From Gluconobacter sp. Dm-62 (GTDB taxonomy: Bacteria > Pseudomonadota > Alphaproteobacteria > Acetobacterales > Acetobacteraceae): a stretch of DNA of 64,000 bases. This document shows, piece by piece, positions 25,585 through 37,348 of this stretch (its first letter is position 1; each line of letters starts with the position of its first letter). The stretch lies in assembly GCF_018256155.1 (NCBI RefSeq), contig NZ_JAERLY010000004.1:186001-250000 (forward strand). The letters run 5' to 3'. The position numbers and the translations under genes are program-made. The notes below the pieces were generated by a model. The model did not search any database and had not been told where the DNA came from. It was given only the letters and a program-made list of their open reading frames with translations.

Positions 25585-27093
25585 TCATCGAAACCAGGAC
25601 ACTTTAACGCTTTTGAAACATGCGCTGCCCGCGTAGCTGCCCAGCGTTAGGCTCGTAGCATGGGGAGGTGGAAAGATCACCTCAGTCATCCTGACGAGTC
25701 CGTCGCCGGCAAAAATCTCAACCGAACTCCGGTCTACAATAACCCTCAGAGAAACGCGCCCATCCTGCATCGAGAGGGGAGCCACATGTCGCGTCGTGAA
25801 GGAATTATCCGGCACGGGAAGACCTGATCGACTGCGATCCACAATTAGCTCCTGACGTCCCGGATCATAGAGGATCTGCGTGCCTGTCTTCCCATCCTGC
25901 GTAGCAGCAACGGTCAGAACCGCAACGTCACCATCAGGCTCGATCACCAGTTGCAGATCCACGACGTCATTTGCAACGTCGGTGCAATTCAGCGCACCCT
26001 CCAGAACCCACGGCTCTCCAGCTTCCGGACGAATTTCGCCTGCCGCAAAAACCTCTTCCGGAGCACCAAGACTGACCGGCACCTGCCTCACCACAAGCGC
26101 GCCATCGGCTCCCCGGGCCAGCGACAGAAACGCTGGCAATGTCATCTGCCCCCGCCAGGGCGATGTTGGCACATGGTTGGCGTAGTTCCAGTTGCCCATC
26201 CAGCCAATGCTGACAGGTGCAGGCGTTCCGGAAAAACAGACGATCGCATAATTATCAGGCCCATAATCCATCCAGCGATACTGCCAGGGATCATCCGCAG
26301 CCACGGGCTGCTCTGCGGGCGTGAAAACCGTGCCGTCAAAGTCGCCCACGTAATAGAACGTCCCTGATCCGCCGGTCAGGCCACCGGGATTGACGCTCAC
26401 GATCATCACCCAACCGTGGCGCCCTGCCTCACCATCGATGGGCAGGCGCACCAGAACCGGCACCTCCCACAGCATGTCCGGCGTATGATAGCCGGGGGGA
26501 CGGAAATCGCTGAGGAACTCCCAATTCAGAAAATCGGTGGAGCGGAAAAGCTTGACCACCTGCTGCTCGGCTTCGACCGCCGTTAGCACCCAGTAACCGC
26601 CCTCTTCGTACCAGCACAGCGCCGGGTCCCTGAAGTTTTGAGACACGGGATCAAGCGTCAGAACCGGGTTATGCCGGTAGCGCGTCCAGTTCACCCCGCC
26701 ATCCAGACTGAACGCAACTGAAACAGCCTGCGTCCCGTCTTCCTGCTCTCCCGACATGTCGCGGAACACGCTGGTATAAAGTGCCAGAAGCGGTGGATTT
26801 TCCGGTGTTCCCAGACCACTGCGATTGTCCCGGTCATAAATCACCGTGCCGGAATAGATCTGCTCCTGCGGAGTGGACGGCAGTGCGATAGGCTGCTCTT
26901 CCCAGTGCAGCAGGTCGCGGCTGGTGGCATGCCCCCAGGAAATATAGCCCATGACGGGCTCAACCGGATTGTGCTGGTAAAAGAGGTGATACACCCCGTC
27001 GATCAGGATTGGCCCGTTCGGATCATTCATCCAGTTCCGGGCCGGGGCGTAGTGCAGCAGCGGGCGCCACTGCCGTGTCTCCTGAGGGGACAT
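25585..27093 (-). CDS. Glycoside hydrolase family 32 beta-fructosidase
   Basis: A retaining fructosidase (sucrose, inulin or levan type) of 502 residues. The five-blade propeller motifs are present. NWMNDPNG carries the nucleophile Asp24, SVFRDMSG and NFRDP carry the transition-state Asp156, and LWEVPV carries the acid/base Glu210; family members more often have ECP at this last site. A C-terminal beta-sandwich follows, ending SSVEIFAGDGLVRMTEVIF. There is no signal peptide, so it is probably cytoplasmic and acts on imported sucrose or fructo-oligosaccharides. AGGAGA lies 7 bases before the ATG. It interrupts the tolB-pal pair and has hairpins on the tolB side, suggesting later insertion. Confidence 0.93.
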   Translation of the reverse strand: MSPQETRQWRPLLHYAPARNWMNDPNGPILIDGVYHLFYQHNPVEPVMGYISWGHATSRDLLHWEEQPIALPSTPQEQIYSGTVIYDRDNRSGLGTPENPPLLALYTSVFRDMSGEQEDGTQAVSVAFSLDGGVNWTRYRHNPVLTLDPVSQNFRDPALCWYEEGGYWVLTAVEAEQQVVKLFRSTDFLNWEFLSDFRPPGYHTPDMLWEVPVLVRLPIDGEAGRHGWVMIVSVNPGGLTGGSGTFYYVGDFDGTVFTPAEQPVAADDPWQYRWMDYGPDNYAIVCFSGTPAPVSIGWMGNWNYANHVPTSPWRGQMTLPAFLSLARGADGALVVRQVPVSLGAPEEVFAAGEIRPEAGEPWVLEGALNCTDVANDVVDLQLVIEPDGDVAVLTVAATQDGKTGTQILYDPGRQELIVDRSRSGLPVPDNSFTTRHVAPLSMQDGRVSLRVIVDRSSVEIFAGDGLVRMTEVIFPPPHATSLTLGSYAGSACFKSVKVSWFR

Positions 27094-27136
27094 GGGGAAT
27101 TCTCCTGTTAGAGCCGTCCTTGCGACGCCCTACAGG

Positions 27137-27189
27137 AAAAAGGGTTCCCCACCCTTTTGCAAATCCGCGCTCCCGGACCGGAAGCGCGG
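27137..27189 (-). terminator. Tandem hairpins between tolB and the GH32 gene
   Basis: Two inverted repeats lie in the 105-base gap. CCGCGCT/AGCGCGG arms pair at 27165-27189, and AAAAGGGT pairs with ACCCTTTT at 27137-27158, the latter followed on the minus strand by a T and C-rich stretch. They should end most tolB transcription before the GH32 gene. The pairings are plain in the sequence; their efficiency is unknown. Confidence 0.6.
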
Positions 27190-27198
27190 AGTCTGGTC

Positions 27199-28560
27199 TC
27201 AGCCGTTGCGCGGGGACCAGGCCGGATCGGACGCACCCGTCGAAATCCGGATCGGACGCTCGTTGAAGCCCGTGATATCGATCGTCCCGATACCCGACGA
27301 GAAGCCCGCACCACCCGCACCGGATGCGCTCTGGCGGCAGAAGGCCAGCACACGACCATTGGGACAGAACGTCGCACCTTCAACAGTAAAGCCCTGCGTC
27401 AGGATGCGCTCACCCGTGCCATCAGGGTTCATGACGCCAAGTGAGAAGCCACCGCTACCGATACGGGTAAAGGCGATCAGGTCTCCACGCGGGGACCAGA
27501 CTGGCGAGCCATACTGGCCGCTGCCATAGGAAATCCGCTTCGCAGCGCCGCCCGATGCACTCATAATGTAAAGCTGCGGGCTGCCACCACGATCAGAGTT
27601 GAACACAATCTGGCTGCCATCCGGGCTGAAGCACGGGCTGGTGTCGATCGCGCCATTGGAGTTCGTAATCTGACGCTTCGAACGCGAGGCCAGATCGACC
27701 ACAAAGATATCGGACCCGCCACCGCGCGTGGCGGACAGCACGACCGATCCACCTGTCGGCGAGAAGCGTGGCGCAAAAGAAATCCCCGCGAACTCACCCA
27801 GGATCTGCTGACGACCAGACGCTAGATCGAACAGATACACACGCGGGCGGTTGTTGGCGTAGGACATGAACGCAATCTGGTCGCGGACCGGGTTGAAGCG
27901 CGGCGTCAGCGTCAGCCACTCCCCGCCCGTCAGCATACGCTCGTTCGCACCGTCCTGATCCATCAGAGCCAGACGCGTGATCTGGTGATGACGCGGGCCA
28001 GTCCGGGCGATATAGGCGATGCGGGTGTCGAAATAGCCCTTTTCGCCCAGCATCCGCTCATAAATCACGTCAGCAATGATATGGGCGATCCGACGCCAGT
28101 TGCTGTTGGAGGCCGTATAGGCCGTGCCCTGAAGCTGCTGGCCGGAAAGCACATCCCACAGACGCATCTCGACGCGCACACTGCCCGAACCTACAGCCTG
28201 ACCGGCCACGGCCGCACGGGCGCCCTGCGCCTTGAGTGCGCTGAAATCCGGTGTGGAGCCGGGAGGCACGCTGCCGCCCATGACCTTGAACAGGCCGGTT
28301 CCGTTCAGATCGGACGTAATGACGCCGGAAATCTGCTCACCCAGCCCCGCTCCGAAATTCGGGATGACAATGGGGATCGGCTCCTGACGGGCCTGATCAA
28401 CGGTGATTTCCGCTTCGCCAGGGCTGGAAGCCGCGCCGGACTGTGCAAAAGCGGCCAAAGGCGTCGCCAGAAGACCGCCAGCGGCAGTGGCTCCCAGAAC
28501 GGAGCGGCGCGAAAACAGCGCGCTCAGGGCCTCGGCGTCAGTATCGGGAATGAAGGACAT
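27199..28560 (-). CDS. tolB: Tol-Pal system beta-propeller protein TolB
   Basis: A periplasmic propeller that shuttles between Pal and TolA in outer-membrane constriction. The 453-residue precursor has an N-terminal SRRSVLGATAAGG followed by a hydrophobic stretch and AFAQ. This looks like a twin-arginine (Tat) signal, not a plain Sec signal. The mature part has the N-terminal TolB domain (IVIPNFGAGLGEQI) and repeated propeller strands ending in DG or FSPDGSQIVFNSDRGG. It follows tolA by 17 bases. In most bacteria pal comes next; here a GH32 gene intervenes. Confidence 0.95.
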   Translation of the reverse strand: MSFIPDTDAEALSALFSRRSVLGATAAGGLLATPLAAFAQSGAASSPGEAEITVDQARQEPIPIVIPNFGAGLGEQISGVITSDLNGTGLFKVMGGSVPPGSTPDFSALKAQGARAAVAGQAVGSGSVRVEMRLWDVLSGQQLQGTAYTASNSNWRRIAHIIADVIYERMLGEKGYFDTRIAYIARTGPRHHQITRLALMDQDGANERMLTGGEWLTLTPRFNPVRDQIAFMSYANNRPRVYLFDLASGRQQILGEFAGISFAPRFSPTGGSVVLSATRGGGSDIFVVDLASRSKRQITNSNGAIDTSPCFSPDGSQIVFNSDRGGSPQLYIMSASGGAAKRISYGSGQYGSPVWSPRGDLIAFTRIGSGGFSLGVMNPDGTGERILTQGFTVEGATFCPNGRVLAFCRQSASGAGGAGFSSGIGTIDITGFNERPIRISTGASDPAWSPRNG

Positions 28561-28577
28561 GAGACTTCCTCGTGGAT

Positions 28578-29573
28578 TTAAGGCCTGAAGACAAAACGCA
28601 GCTCATGCGTCTGACCAAGCATCTTGGAGGGAATGGGCAGATGGGCACAGGTGGGGCTCAGAACCGCATCCCGCGCCCGCTCTGCCAGAACGCGGTAAGA
28701 CGGGTCCGAAGCCATCTTCGCAGCCGTATCAGGCGCAAATTTGACAATCCGCGCCTCACCGGTCGCATCAACGGTCACGACCATATGCGCGACGAAGCTC
28801 GCATAGTTCCGCGCTTCGGTATCTTCGGAATAGCAGCGCCGCACGGAACCACCGATCGCCTTCTGATCCGCCATCGACAGCGACTTGGTGATGTCACCAT
28901 TCGGCACACCGCCCCCGTTGGGCGCCCCACCCTGTGGCGGGTTGGCCTTTGCGGTCGGCGCATGCGTCTGCTTCTGGTCGGCGCGGAAATTATCCAGCGT
29001 TGCCAGCAGCGAATGACTGTCCGCTTCCGTTTTCTTCGCCGCGTTCGGCTGCGTCATATGCGAAAATTTCGGCATATCCGGCAGTTTGTCGGCCTTCTGG
29101 GTCTGCGGGCTCGGCGGCGCGACCATCGTCGATTTCGACGGCGGTGACGGCGTGGGCGGCGACGCAGGCACAGGCTCGGGCGACTCATCCGTCATTTTCG
29201 GCGGAAGCTTCATGTCCGGCAGCTTCTGCGGCGGCGTCTCCGGCGGTGGCGGCACGGGCTGTGGCGGCGGTGGCGGTGGTGGCGGTTCTTCCGTCGGCGC
29301 CTTCAGAGGAGGCGTTGGAGACGGAGGCGCCTCGTTCTTCACTGGCGCAGGGGCCGGAGCGGGCGCGGGAGCCGGATGATCACCCTTGACCGGGTGGGTC
29401 GGCGGGCCAGCCTGCTCGAACTCCATCTGGACCGTGGGCGGCTCAGGCGGCTCAGGTGGTTTCTCGGGGGGAATCTGCACAAGCAGATACGCGATCAGCC
29501 CCAGGTGAATGGCGGCTGACCCGTAGAGCGCATGACGAAAGCGCCTGTTATCAGAGCGGCGTGGGCGCACCAC
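28578..29573 (-). CDS. tolA: TolA, Tol-Pal energy-transducing protein
   Basis: An inner-membrane protein spanning the periplasm. The 331 residues comprise a short cytoplasmic start, one transmembrane helix (about 12-35, including AIHLGLIAYLLVQIP), and a long Pro/Ala/Lys-rich region (about 40-200). A C-terminal domain with SVRRCYSEDTEARNY, VVTVDATGEARIVKF and a conserved-looking Cys pair follows. The proline-rich linker replaces the alanine/lysine helix of E. coli TolA, as is usual in alphaproteobacteria. Twelve bases separate it from tolR and 17 from tolB, so it is clearly in the tol operon. Confidence 0.9.
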   Translation of the reverse strand: MVRPRRSDNRRFRHALYGSAAIHLGLIAYLLVQIPPEKPPEPPEPPTVQMEFEQAGPPTHPVKGDHPAPAPAPAPAPVKNEAPPSPTPPLKAPTEEPPPPPPPPQPVPPPPETPPQKLPDMKLPPKMTDESPEPVPASPPTPSPPSKSTMVAPPSPQTQKADKLPDMPKFSHMTQPNAAKKTEADSHSLLATLDNFRADQKQTHAPTAKANPPQGGAPNGGGVPNGDITKSLSMADQKAIGGSVRRCYSEDTEARNYASFVAHMVVTVDATGEARIVKFAPDTAAKMASDPSYRVLAERARDAVLSPTCAHLPIPSKMLGQTHELRFVFRP

Positions 29574-29585
29574 GGCAAAAGCCTC

Positions 29586-30026
29586 TTACTGGCCGCTCTG
29601 GGGCTGCTGCGCGAGAAGCGCAACATGCGTGAAGCCGCCCGACGTGATCTGACCCATGACCTGCATCACCTGTCCGTAATCGATATGAGCATCGGCACGG
29701 ACGAAAATACGGTGGGTCGGATCGTTCTGGGACTGCTCCTTGAGCTGGTCGATCAGCTGATCGGATGTCACCGGCTGGTCCCCCAGATAAAGCGTGCCAT
29801 CCGTCTTCAGGGACACCGTGATCGGCTTGGAATCCGAATTGACCGGGCTGGCATCGGTTTTCGGCAGATCCACATTGACGCCACTGGTCAGCATTGGCGC
29901 CGTCACCATGAAAATGATGAGCAGCACCAGCATGACGTCCACCAGAGGTGTGACGTTGATTTCCGACGCGGGCCGACGCTTACGGCGTCCGCCACCTCCA
30001 GCCCGTCCTCCCGCAGACATCCCCAT
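29586..30026 (-). CDS. tolR: TolR, ExbD/TolR-family proton channel subunit
   Basis: The 146-residue protein has one N-terminal transmembrane helix, [17 protein letters not shown], preceded by EINVTPL. It includes the conserved Asp (in PLVDVM) that carries protons in TolR/ExbD. A periplasmic domain follows with [17 protein letters not shown]. It has a Gly/Arg-rich cytoplasmic leader. With TolQ it forms the motor that energises TolA. It starts 3 bases after tolQ ends and is 12 bases from tolA. Confidence 0.95.
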   Translation of the reverse strand: MGMSAGGRAGGGGRRKRRPASEINVTPLVDVMLVLLIIFMVTAPMLTSGVNVDLPKTDASPVNSDSKPITVSLKTDGTLYLGDQPVTSDQLIDQLKEQSQNDPTHRIFVRADAHIDYGQVMQVMGQITSGGFTHVALLAQQPQSGQ

Positions 30027-30029
30027 GGT

Positions 30030-30821
30030 TCAGGCCTTCCCGCCGGTCGTATCGTCCGCACGTTCCTCGGACTGACGCGACAGGATGGCCGCGAACTCGG
30101 TGCCGAAGGCTTCCATGCGATCCGCGAACTTCTCGAACGAGTTGGTCAGACCGTTATAGGCGATATAGGCCGGAATGGCCGTCACGAGACCAATAGCCGT
30201 CGCGAACAGGGCTTCGGAAATACCGGGAGCCACAACGGACAGGTTGGTATTGTGCATCTGCGCGATGGACGCGAAGGAATGCATGATGCCCCAGACCGTT
30301 CCGAACAGACCCACGAACGGCGCCACCGGGCCGATCGTTGCCAGAAAGATCAGGCGACGCGTCAGACGGTCGTTTTCGCGCATAACGGTGATGTCGATGG
30401 CGCGGTCCACACGTTCACGCACGCCACCCCGGGACAGATCGATCCCGCCAATCCGTGCGGAACGGCGCCACTCACCCATTGCCGCACCAAACACTGCCGC
30501 CATAGGATGCGTCGGACGTGCACCATCGGATTCGTAAAGATCGTCGAGCGATCCGCCCGACCAGAAACGGTCCTCGAACTCGGTCGCCTCACGGCTGACG
30601 CGACGGATGAGAATGATTTTTTCCGCAATGATCGCCCATACGCCGGCGCTGCACAGCAGCAGACCCAGCATCACCAGCTTTACAACGATGGAGGCGTGCA
30701 GGAACAGGTCCAGAGGCGAAAGACCGGCCGCACCGACCGCCCCAAGCGCACTCGAACTTACCTCATGATCCACTGTTCTCTCCTGTACAGATCCTGTCCC
30801 TTGCGGGTCAGGACTCTCCAT
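30030..30821 (-). CDS. tolQ: TolQ, MotA/TolQ/ExbB-family proton channel
   Basis: A 263-residue inner-membrane protein with three transmembrane helices: one near residues 38-65 ([20 protein letters not shown]) and two in the C-terminal half. The MotA/TolQ/ExbB signature is [17 protein letters not shown], with [19 protein letters not shown] after it. It forms the proton channel with TolR. The ATG at 30821 gives an extra N-terminal stretch of about 20 residues before the conserved part, so an internal GTG start is possible. It follows ybgC by 29 bases, the conserved ybgC-tolQRAB order. Confidence 0.95.
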   Translation of the reverse strand: MESPDPQGTGSVQERTVDHEVSSSALGAVGAAGLSPLDLFLHASIVVKLVMLGLLLCSAGVWAIIAEKIILIRRVSREATEFEDRFWSGGSLDDLYESDGARPTHPMAAVFGAAMGEWRRSARIGGIDLSRGGVRERVDRAIDITVMRENDRLTRRLIFLATIGPVAPFVGLFGTVWGIMHSFASIAQMHNTNLSVVAPGISEALFATAIGLVTAIPAYIAYNGLTNSFEKFADRMEAFGTEFAAILSRQSEERADDTTGGKA

Positions 30822-30850
30822 TGCACTTCATGACGAAACAGGAAAGTGGG

Positions 30851-31276
30851 TCAGACCTCTCCTGTCTCCAGTTTTCGCACTGCATCACGCCACCGAGGCG
30901 GAATTTTGGCAGGTTTCATGTCCGTGGCACTCAGGCAGGCCAGTTCCACGTCAATAACCGTAGCGGTTTCGCCACCACCGGAATAATTCCGGACCGTCTG
31001 ACAAAGTTTCAGCCGCGTCGGCGTCATGGCCTCCAGCGCCGTCTCGATTTCCATCTCGTCATCGAGTCGGAGCGGCGAGCGATACCGGACCGCCGCCTGA
31101 CGCACGACAAAGACCAGTCCGAAATCGTTCAGAAGCTCCGTGACCGAGGCATCCGCATCCCGCATCGCCTCGCTCCGCGCGCGCTCGGCAAAGCCCAGAT
31201 AGCGCGCATGATAGACGATACCGCCCGCATCGGTGTCTTCGTAATAAACCCGGAACCTGATCTTGTGCGTGGCCAT
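30851..31276 (-). CDS. ybgC: Tol-Pal-associated acyl-CoA thioesterase YbgC
   Basis: A hotdog-fold thioesterase of 141 residues. The family motif YYEDTDAGGIVYHARYLG holds the catalytic Asp, followed by FAERARSEAM. It hydrolyses short- or long-chain acyl-CoA/ACP and is generally cotranscribed with tolQRA, probably for phospholipid-related upkeep of the envelope. It begins the Tol block here, 52 bases after ruvB, and is 29 bases from tolQ. Confidence 0.93.
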   Translation of the reverse strand: MATHKIRFRVYYEDTDAGGIVYHARYLGFAERARSEAMRDADASVTELLNDFGLVFVVRQAAVRYRSPLRLDDEMEIETALEAMTPTRLKLCQTVRNYSGGGETATVIDVELACLSATDMKPAKIPPRWRDAVRKLETGEV

Positions 31277-31328
31277 ACTGTTTCTCCAGTCATGGTGCGC
31301 CCATACCCCGAACCGTGTTCAGGGAGCT

Positions 31329-32378
31329 TCAGGGCGCGGAATCGTCCTGCTCCAGCGTGGAAAGCAGGTCCACCTGGCTCGCCGGCGGCGTCAGGCCGAG
31401 ATGACGCCATCCTGCCTCACCCAGCATCCGCCCACGGGCCGTTCTCAGAACGAGCCCTTCCTGGATCAGGTAGGGCTCGATCACGTCTTCCAGCGTATCG
31501 CGCGCTTCGGCAAGCCCCGCCGCCAGCGTTTCCACACCAACCGGACCGCCATGATGATGCTCGGCAATCCGCTTGAGATAGCGCCGGTCCATTGCGTCCA
31601 GACCCCGCTCGTCCACTTCAAGGCGGCCCAGAGCGGCATCAGCCAGGTCCCGGTCCACGACGGAATGCTTCGACACAAGCGCAAAATCCCGCACGCGGCG
31701 CAGCAGACGCCCCGCAATACGCGGTGTCCCACGGGAGCGCTGGGCGATTTCCTGCGCGCCGTCATCCGTCAGACGCATCCCGAGCTTCATGGCTCCACGC
31801 GAGACAATCGCCCGCAGCTCTTCCGGCGTATAGAACACCAGCCGCAGCGGAATCCCGAACCGGTCCCGCAAAGGCGTCGCCAGCAGACCCGCCCGCGTCG
31901 TCGCAGCCACGAGCGTAAAGGGCGCCAGATCGATCCGCACGGACCGCGCGGCAGGCCCTTCGCCGATGATCAGATCGAGCTGGAAATCCTCCATCGCCGG
32001 ATAGAGGACTTCCTCGATCGCGGGCTGAAGACGATGGATCTCGTCAATGAACAGCACATCGCGCGGCTGAAGATTCGTCAGGATCGCCGCCAGATCGCCA
32101 GCACGCTGAATGACCGGCCCGGATGTCGCCCGGAACCCCACACCCAGTTCCCGCGCCACGATCTGCGCCAGCGTCGTCTTGCCCAGACCCGGAGGTCCGT
32201 GAAGCAGCACATGATCCAGCGCCTCGCCACGCGCACGCGCGGCCTCGATGAAGATCGCCAGATTTTCGCGACTGGCTCTCTGGCCCGTGAAATCCGCAAG
32301 CGTTTCCGGCCGCAGACTCCCCTCACCCGTATCCTCGGGCTGACGGGCCGGATCGGTTTCGCGGTAGTCGTCACTCAT
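31329..32378 (-). CDS. ruvB: Holliday junction branch migration helicase RuvB
   Basis: An AAA+ motor of 349 residues that drives Holliday junction migration with RuvA. Walker [10 protein letters not shown] starts at 61, Walker B is [10 protein letters not shown], sensor and Arg finger are in [17 protein letters not shown], and the winged-helix tail ends near [13 protein letters not shown]. Its ATG overlaps the ruvA stop by four bases. With ruvA and ruvC it forms a fully overlapping ruvCAB cassette. Confidence 0.97.
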   Translation of the reverse strand: MSDDYRETDPARQPEDTGEGSLRPETLADFTGQRASRENLAIFIEAARARGEALDHVLLHGPPGLGKTTLAQIVARELGVGFRATSGPVIQRAGDLAAILTNLQPRDVLFIDEIHRLQPAIEEVLYPAMEDFQLDLIIGEGPAARSVRIDLAPFTLVAATTRAGLLATPLRDRFGIPLRLVFYTPEELRAIVSRGAMKLGMRLTDDGAQEIAQRSRGTPRIAGRLLRRVRDFALVSKHSVVDRDLADAALGRLEVDERGLDAMDRRYLKRIAEHHHGGPVGVETLAAGLAEARDTLEDVIEPYLIQEGLVLRTARGRMLGEAGWRHLGLTPPASQVDLLSTLEQDDSAP

Positions 32379-32977
32379 CGCGCAAGATCCTTCAGACTCA
32401 GACGGATCGCCAGATCAAGCGTCGCATTCTCGTTCTCGGCCAGAACCTTGCTGAGCACAGGCCAAGCCTCGGCCCGACGGAACCCAAGCCCCGCCAGCGC
32501 CAGCAGCGCGTCATTCTCGACACTCGGCCCCGAGACGATCCCCGGCGCGGACACAGTTCCGCCACCACCCGGCATTTTCGCAACCTTGTTGCGCAATTCG
32601 CTCAGGATCCGGTCCGCCAGACGCGGCCCGACACCGGCCGCCCGCGTCAGCGAACCCTTGTCCCCAGCATTGATAGCCAGCAGAATCTCACCCGGACTGT
32701 TGGCCGACAGGATCGCCAGCGCCACTTTCGCGCCCACGCCCTGCACAGTCGTCAGCAGCCGGAACCAGTCCCGCTCATCCGTCGTCGCAAAGCCGAAAAG
32801 CTGGATCGCATCCTCGCGCACGATCGTCTCGATCAGCACACGCGCCACGGATGGCGGCTGCGGCAGCGTCGCGAGTGTGCGGGTCGAGGCCGAAACCACA
32901 TATCCCACGCCATTGACGTCCACGATGCAGCGCTCGCCCTCAATCTGCCCGACAAGTCCTGTCAGTTGTCCGATCAT
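32375..32977 (-). CDS. ruvA: Holliday junction DNA-binding protein RuvA
   Basis: A 200-residue tetrameric junction-binding protein. It starts [26 protein letters not shown] with the OB-fold. Helix-hairpin-helix segments follow ([17 protein letters not shown], then [16 protein letters not shown]), and the C-terminal domain III contacts RuvB. Four-base overlaps with ruvC upstream and ruvB downstream imply translational coupling and fixed stoichiometry. Confidence 0.96.
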   Translation of the reverse strand: MIGQLTGLVGQIEGERCIVDVNGVGYVVSASTRTLATLPQPPSVARVLIETIVREDAIQLFGFATTDERDWFRLLTTVQGVGAKVALAILSANSPGEILLAINAGDKGSLTRAAGVGPRLADRILSELRNKVAKMPGGGGTVSAPGIVSGPSVENDALLALAGLGFRRAEAWPVLSKVLAENENATLDLAIRLSLKDLAR

Positions 32978-33480
32978 GCCATGCGCTTCCCGGCCACGAC
33001 ATGCGCGGCACTCGCCCGGTGATGGGCATGACAGATCGCAACGGCCAGCGCATCGGAGGCATCGGCCTTGCGGATCTCGGCGCCCGGCAGAAGCCGCTTC
33101 ACCATCATCGTCACCTGTTCCTTGGTCGCAGAGCCGGTCCCGACCACGGATTTCTTGACCGTCATCGCCCCGTATTCCGCAACCGGCAGCCCTTCATAAG
33201 CAGGCGTCAGAAGAGCCACGCCACGCGCATAACCGAGCTTGAGCGTCGAGGACCCGTTACGGTTGACGTAAGTCTCCTCAACGGCTGCCTCGGCCGGTGC
33301 ATATTCGCGGATCAGCTTTTTGAGCGCGCCATGCAACTCACACAGGCGAAGCGGCACGGATTCGGACCCATCGGTCCCGATCACCCCCGAAGCCACATGC
33401 TTCAGGTGATTGCCGTCCACGTCGATGATGCCCCAGCCCATGAAACGCAGGCCAGGGTCAATGCCCATCAGGCGGATCAA
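32974..33480 (-). CDS. ruvC: Crossover junction endodeoxyribonuclease RuvC
   Basis: A Holliday junction resolvase of 168 residues. It has the catalytic acids in [13 protein letters not shown] (first Asp), [10 protein letters not shown] (Glu) and [17 protein letters not shown] (last acidic pair). RNase H-like fold and length are normal. The start overlaps the yebC stop by four bases and its stop overlaps ruvA, so yebC-ruvC-ruvA-ruvB are one coupled set. Confidence 0.96.
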   Translation of the reverse strand: MIRLMGIDPGLRFMGWGIIDVDGNHLKHVASGVIGTDGSESVPLRLCELHGALKKLIREYAPAEAAVEETYVNRNGSSTLKLGYARGVALLTPAYEGLPVAEYGAMTVKKSVVGTGSATKEQVTMMVKRLLPGAEIRKADASDALAVAICHAHHRASAAHVVAGKRMA

Positions 33481-34226
33481 GCAGCCAGCGCCTCGGCCAC
33501 GTCGTCGGGAATATCGAAATTCGCATAGACGGACTGAACGTCGTCATTGTCTTCCAGCACGTCGATCAGCTTCATGACCGAACGCGCCTTGTCCTCATCC
33601 AGCGTCACGCTGTTTTCCGGACGCCAGTCGAGCTTGGACGACTGCGGCTCGCCAAAACGGCTTTCAAGCGCGTCCCGCACAGCGAAGAAATTCTCCATCT
33701 CGCAGGTCACTTCGTGGCCCTCTTCGGTGGTGACGGCATTATCCGCACCAGCCTCGATTGCCGCTTCCAGCATCTCGTCTTCGGAGGCGACATCCAGCGG
33801 ATAGCTGATCGCGCCCAAACGCTGGAACATGAAGGACACGGAGTTCGTCTCACCCATCGAACCGCCATGCTTGGAGAACGCGGCGCGCACTTCGCCGGCC
33901 GTCCGGTTGCGGTTGTCCGTCAGGCCCTCCACGATGATCGCAACACCCGCCGGGCCATAGCCCTCGTAGCGGACCTCGACGTAATCATCGCCACCCGCAG
34001 TGCCGGACGCCTTCTTGATGGCGCGTTCGACATTGTCCTTGGGCATGTTGACTTCACGCGCCATGGAAAGCGCCGCCCGCAGACGCGGGTTGGACGCCGC
34101 TTCAGGCAGACCCGAGCGCACCGCAACCGTGATTTCACGCAGAACCTTGGCAAACTGCTTGGCCCGCTTGGCGTCCTGTGCACCCTTGCGGTGCATAATG
34201 TTCTTAAACTGTGAATGACCGGCCAT
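33477..34226 (-). CDS. YebC/PmpR-family transcription/translation factor
   Basis: The 249-residue protein begins [20 protein letters not shown], the YebC hallmark, and continues with [18 protein letters not shown] and [22 protein letters not shown]. Members are reported as transcription factors and, more recently, as helpers of ribosomes stalled at proline-rich stretches. The proline-rich TolA in the same gene string could be a client, but that is speculation. Its usual position ahead of ruvC is conserved here. Confidence 0.95.
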   Translation of the reverse strand: MAGHSQFKNIMHRKGAQDAKRAKQFAKVLREITVAVRSGLPEAASNPRLRAALSMAREVNMPKDNVERAIKKASGTAGGDDYVEVRYEGYGPAGVAIIVEGLTDNRNRTAGEVRAAFSKHGGSMGETNSVSFMFQRLGAISYPLDVASEDEMLEAAIEAGADNAVTTEEGHEVTCEMENFFAVRDALESRFGEPQSSKLDWRPENSVTLDEDKARSVMKLIDVLEDNDDVQSVYANFDIPDDVAEALAA

Positions 34227-34260
34227 CGGTCGCTCCTTCCTCTATCTGCGTGTCAGAGGC

Positions 34261-37035
<2,775 letters not shown>

Positions 37036-37348
37036 GCTGAACCTTGAGATGCCGAAGACCCGAAGCGCCAGCTCTTTCCACTACCGGAAAGACCCGCCAC
37101 ACCGGGCCGTCAGGATTTTCACGTCTGCTGGAGATAGGACCCGGGCCGCAAAGGGTCAATGGAGAGCCCGTCGAGAACGCCGATGAAATGTCCCTATTGT
37201 CATCATAGCGTCACATCATCGTCCGCCTCCGCGCCCCGCGCGGCACCCGCGTGAAGGAATGGTAACAGACCGCACCCTTGCAGGGCGGACCAGGCTTTGT
37301 CATGGTGCAGGCCATCCTTTTTCAGGTTACATCCGAGGTAGTCCCCAC
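37036..37348. other. Intergenic region between divergent secA and parvulin genes
   Basis: This 313-base stretch must hold the promoters of both secA and the parvulin gene. I see no RNA gene, no long repeat, and no convincing -35/-10 pair. A GC-rich inverted segment lies near 37225-37250 (CGCGCCCCGCGCGG). A 23-codon ORF at 37183-37254 (starting MKCPYCHH) has no ribosome site I can defend, so it is not called. Confidence 0.5.

Noticed and set aside
29140-29400. Proline-rich coding repeat in tolA as a DNA repeat or separate gene
   Set aside because: The low-complexity GGCGGTGG stretches encode the periplasmic Pro-rich linker of TolA on the minus strand; the plus-strand Gly-rich frame is its shadow.
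31263-33158. A 631-codon plus-strand frame
   Set aside because: Antisense to ruvB and ruvA, with no ribosome site or domain.
37183-37254. A 23-codon ORF beginning MKCPYCHH, resembling the start of NrdR-type zinc ribbons
   Set aside because: Only one Cys pair, no continuation, no convincing ribosome site, and it lies where the parvulin/secA promoters should be.
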